From NCBI GenBank assembly GCA_964460245.1, contig CAYWTL010000020.1:1-33144 (forward strand): a stretch of 33,144 nucleotides of DNA. Direction: 5' to 3'. The notes under the pieces were generated by a model that worked only from the letters and a program-made list of their open reading frames with translations, ran no database searches and was not told the origin of the DNA. Each line of letters opens with the position of its first letter. The stretch's first letter is position 1. Origin of the DNA: JAXDBM01 sp964460245 (GTDB lineage Bacteria; Desulfobacterota; Syntrophia; Syntrophales; Fen-1087). Shown in pieces: positions 31,176 to 33,144 of the stretch. A program made the translations under genes and the position numbers.

Positions 31176-31973
31176 ATGGCGGGCTCGGGTCAATCGATCG
31201 CCGGCGAGTCGGTCGTGGACCGGATGGATCCGCGGGTGAAGATCGCCTCGACCGTCGCCCTGGGCCTGTTCACATTCCAGGCGGGCTTCGTGGATGCCTG
31301 CCTCATCAGCCTGCTGCTGCTTGCCGTGATGCTGGCGGCCCGTCTGGAATTTGCCCGCCTGCTGCGGGCGATCCGGCCGCTGGCCTGGTTTGCCGGTCTT
31401 TTCTTCCTGTTGCATCTTTTCTTCACCGATGGTACAGCGCTCTGGTCCCTGCCCTCCCTGCATATCCGGATTACACGGGAGGGTCTGTACCAGGGGGCGA
31501 TGGTGGTCTGGCAGTTTGTCACGCTGGTCCTGAGCGGCACCATCCTGTCGATGACGACGAAGCCCTCGGAGCTGATCGGCGGCATCGAGAAGCTGCTGAC
31601 GCCTTTGAAATATGTAGGACTGCCGACGCGGGAGATTGCCATGATGACGGCCATGGCGCTGCGCTTCATTCCGGTGATGCGGGACGAATTCGGCCGCATT
31701 CGGACGGCGCAGGCGGCCCGGGGCGCCGATCTGGAAGAGGGCGGTCTGCTGCAGCGGGCGAAAATCGCCGTGTCCATGTCCGTACCGCTGATGATCAGCG
31801 CATTCCGCCGCGCCGACGAACTGGCCGAAGCCATGGAGGCCCGGGGCTATCACCGCGGTCCGCGTTCGGCCCTTCGTGAGCTTCGGTTCGAAGGTCGCGA
31901 TTTCGCGGCGATGGGCTTCATGCTGATTGTCATGGCCGTGCTCGCGATTTCGAGAGTTTATGTAAAGCCGTAA
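31176..31973 (+). CDS. bioN: BioN, ECF-type T component (transmembrane)
   Basis: A 265-residue membrane protein that couples the ATPase to BioY. It starts with the family-typical VDRMDPRVKI, has about five hydrophobic helices, and carries the two Ala-Arg-Gly coupling motifs (AQAARGAD and EAMEARGY) that contact the ATPase. ATG 31176 follows the bioM stop by one base with a GGGGCGG ribosome site; the frame is open upstream but that stretch lies in bioM. Last gene of the biotin set. Confidence 0.94.
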   Translation: MAGSGQSIAGESVVDRMDPRVKIASTVALGLFTFQAGFVDACLISLLLLAVMLAARLEFARLLRAIRPLAWFAGLFFLLHLFFTDGTALWSLPSLHIRITREGLYQGAMVVWQFVTLVLSGTILSMTTKPSELIGGIEKLLTPLKYVGLPTREIAMMTAMALRFIPVMRDEFGRIRTAQAARGADLEEGGLLQRAKIAVSMSVPLMISAFRRADELAEAMEARGYHRGPRSALRELRFEGRDFAAMGFMLIVMAVLAISRVYVKP

Positions 31974-31978
31974 GACCG

Positions 31979-32887
31979 GTGGGGAAGTTCACTGTGGAAA
32001 GGATATCCGGATTGGATCAAAGGCCGTGGATTTGGGTCGATTCGCCCCTCGAGCGGCAGTCCGCCGCAAAGGATATCGAAGCGTCGACGGTTCTCTGCAT
32101 CGATACGGAATACGATTCGTTCCGCTGTTTCCGCGACAAGCTCTGCCTGATTCAGATCCGGGCGGCAAAGAGGACCTATCTTTTCGATCCGCTGAACGGC
32201 ACGGACCTCTCCTTTCTGGCCGGACCCCTGTCCCATCCCGCCGTCGTGAAGGTTCTGCATGCCGGGGACAACGACATCCGTCTCCTGAAACGGGACTACG
32301 GCTTCAGATTTGCAAACGTCTTCGACACGCACCGGGCCGCCGCCCTTCTGGGCTGCCGCTATCTTTCCCTGTCCACTCTGATCGCGGAGCACCTGGGGGT
32401 CGAGCTGGTGAAAAGCAAGAAAATCCAGCGTTCTCAGTGGGATCATCGGCCTCTGACGGAGCAGCAGTTGCGGTATGCCGTGCTGGACACGGCCTACCTG
32501 GCGCCCCTTTACGAAAAATTGTCGGCGGACATTGACAGCCGGGGACTGGAAAGGCAGGCGCTGCGCGCCTTTGCCGACGTCGCGGCGGGAACCTGGCAGG
32601 AAAAAACGCTGGATGTTCGAGGACATCGGAAAGTCGACCGCTACGCTTTTCTGGATGCCGATCAGAAACAGGCCCTGAAACGGCTCTATCGCTGGCGCTT
32701 TCAGAAAGCCCGGGAAACGAACCGGGCCATTTTCATGATTCTGTCCGATCCGGATCTCTTCAACCTGGCGCGCGTCGGGAATCCGACGTTCTCAGCGCTG
32801 AAAAAAGAAGGCGGCCTTTCAACGGAAAAAGCCGCCCGCTATGGCGAGGAAATTATCGGCGCACTCCGTTCCCGGGCGCTCGGCTAA
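31979..32887 (+). CDS. rnd: Ribonuclease D-like 3'-5' exonuclease
   Basis: About 302 residues with a DEDDy exonuclease domain: DTEYDS (first Asp/Glu pair), HAGDNDIRLL (second Asp) and YAVLDTAYL (Tyr and last Asp), followed by an HRDC-like helical domain (QKQALKRLYRWRFQKARETNRAIFMI). Such enzymes trim tRNA precursors and other structured RNAs. The start is either GTG 31979 or GTG 31994; GGGGAAG lies about 7 nt before the second, which would shorten the protein by 5 residues. It begins 5 nt after bioN and may be read from the biotin operon. Its stop overlaps the end of carB by 4 nt, convergently. Confidence 0.88.
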   Translation: MGKFTVERISGLDQRPWIWVDSPLERQSAAKDIEASTVLCIDTEYDSFRCFRDKLCLIQIRAAKRTYLFDPLNGTDLSFLAGPLSHPAVVKVLHAGDNDIRLLKRDYGFRFANVFDTHRAAALLGCRYLSLSTLIAEHLGVELVKSKKIQRSQWDHRPLTEQQLRYAVLDTAYLAPLYEKLSADIDSRGLERQALRAFADVAAGTWQEKTLDVRGHRKVDRYAFLDADQKQALKRLYRWRFQKARETNRAIFMILSDPDLFNLARVGNPTFSALKKEGGLSTEKAARYGEEIIGALRSRALG

Positions 32888-33144
32888 TGAATGTCCACAT
32901 GGTACTTCTGCAGTGATTTTGCCCGTCCATGTCCCTTCCGGAAGGCGGCGATGCCCTTGGCTGCGGCGATGGCCGCGGCGATCGTGGTGATGTAGGGCAC
33001 CTTGTACTTGATGGCGGCCTTGCGGATGTAGGAATCGTCGTGCAGGCTGAGTTTTCCGATGGGCGTGTTGATGACGAGCTGAATCTCCTCGTTCATGATG
33101 CCGTCCACGATATTGGGGCGGCCCTCGTGCATCTTCAGAATGGG
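32884..33144 (-). CDS. carB: Carbamoyl-phosphate synthase large subunit, C-terminal part
   Basis: The last 86 codons of a gene that continues beyond the window. The segment KMHEGRPNIVDGI, LVINTPIGKLSLHDDSYIRKAA and VPYITTIAAAIAAAKGI is the MGS-like allosteric domain at the C-terminus of CarB, the subunit that makes carbamoyl phosphate for pyrimidine and arginine synthesis. Only this regulatory domain is visible, so completeness cannot be judged. It ends in KYHVDIH. Confidence 0.93.
   Translation of the reverse strand, partial: PILKMHEGRPNIVDGIMNEEIQLVINTPIGKLSLHDDSYIRKAAIKYKVPYITTIAAAIAAAKGIAAFRKGHGRAKSLQKYHVDIH

Noticed and set aside
1..33144. CRISPR array, insertion sequence or prophage
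   Set aside because: No regularly spaced repeats, transposase, integrase or phage structural genes were found on either strand.

Overview
This window reads as a chromosomal segment of an anaerobic, GC-rich deltaproteobacterium (Desulfobacterota, perhaps the Syntrophus/Syntrophales neighbourhood). That placement is inference from gene content: a HesB-type selenoprotein, a Crp/Fnr-hemerythrin-ferredoxin module, a FeoA-FeoB fusion, NifU/NifS without other nif genes, and MetX/MetW/MetY methionine synthesis. No rRNA or other strong phylogenetic marker is present.

Layout. (1) 1-3067: a tRNA-Ala(CGC) on the minus strand, then on the plus strand two PilT/PilU-type retraction ATPases and a small protein with a degenerate receiver domain. 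(2) 3094-4456, minus: an IscA/HesB-like gene whose conserved cysteine codon is an in-frame UGA (probable selenocysteine), followed by a TPR protein. The start codon only becomes visible when the UGA is read through. (3) 4539-6708: a Crp/Fnr-family regulator translationally coupled to a hemerythrin-like protein, divergent from a two-cluster ferredoxin-like protein. The shared upstream region holds a perfect TTGACTTAAGTCAA palindrome. (4) 6703-9600, minus: FeoB with an N-terminal FeoA domain, and the decayed 3' part of a larE-like gene.

(5) 9694-15780, minus: a CusCBA-like heavy-metal efflux operon (periplasmic FixH/YtkA-like protein, TolC-type outer membrane protein, membrane fusion protein, RND pump). 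It is visibly less GC-rich than its surroundings, ends next to the larE remnant, and is joined to cysE by an ATGA overlap. (6) 15777-27461, minus: a large sulfur-centred block, in transcription order Rrf2 regulator, mnmA, nadA (frameshifted), metY, metX, metW, cysK, a stand-alone YcaO protein, a MOSC-domain protein, nifU, nifS, cysE. These genes cover cysteine synthesis, direct sulfhydrylation to homocysteine, sulfur mobilisation for Fe-S clusters and tRNA thiolation. The YcaO and MOSC proteins are the members without an obvious job.

(7) 27553-31973, plus: a biotin operon, bioB-birA-bioY-bioM-bioN, preceded by a convincing BirA operator overlapping a TTGACA promoter element. (8) 31979-33144: an RNase D-like exonuclease and, convergent with it, the 3' end of carB, which runs off the window.

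The strongest unusual signals are the UGA-containing IscA/HesB gene, the YcaO-MOSC pair inside the sulfur cluster, the single-base frameshift that removes the third Fe-S ligand of NadA, and the metal-efflux operon coupled to cysE with a broken larE at its far edge. No CRISPR array, transposase or phage gene was seen.
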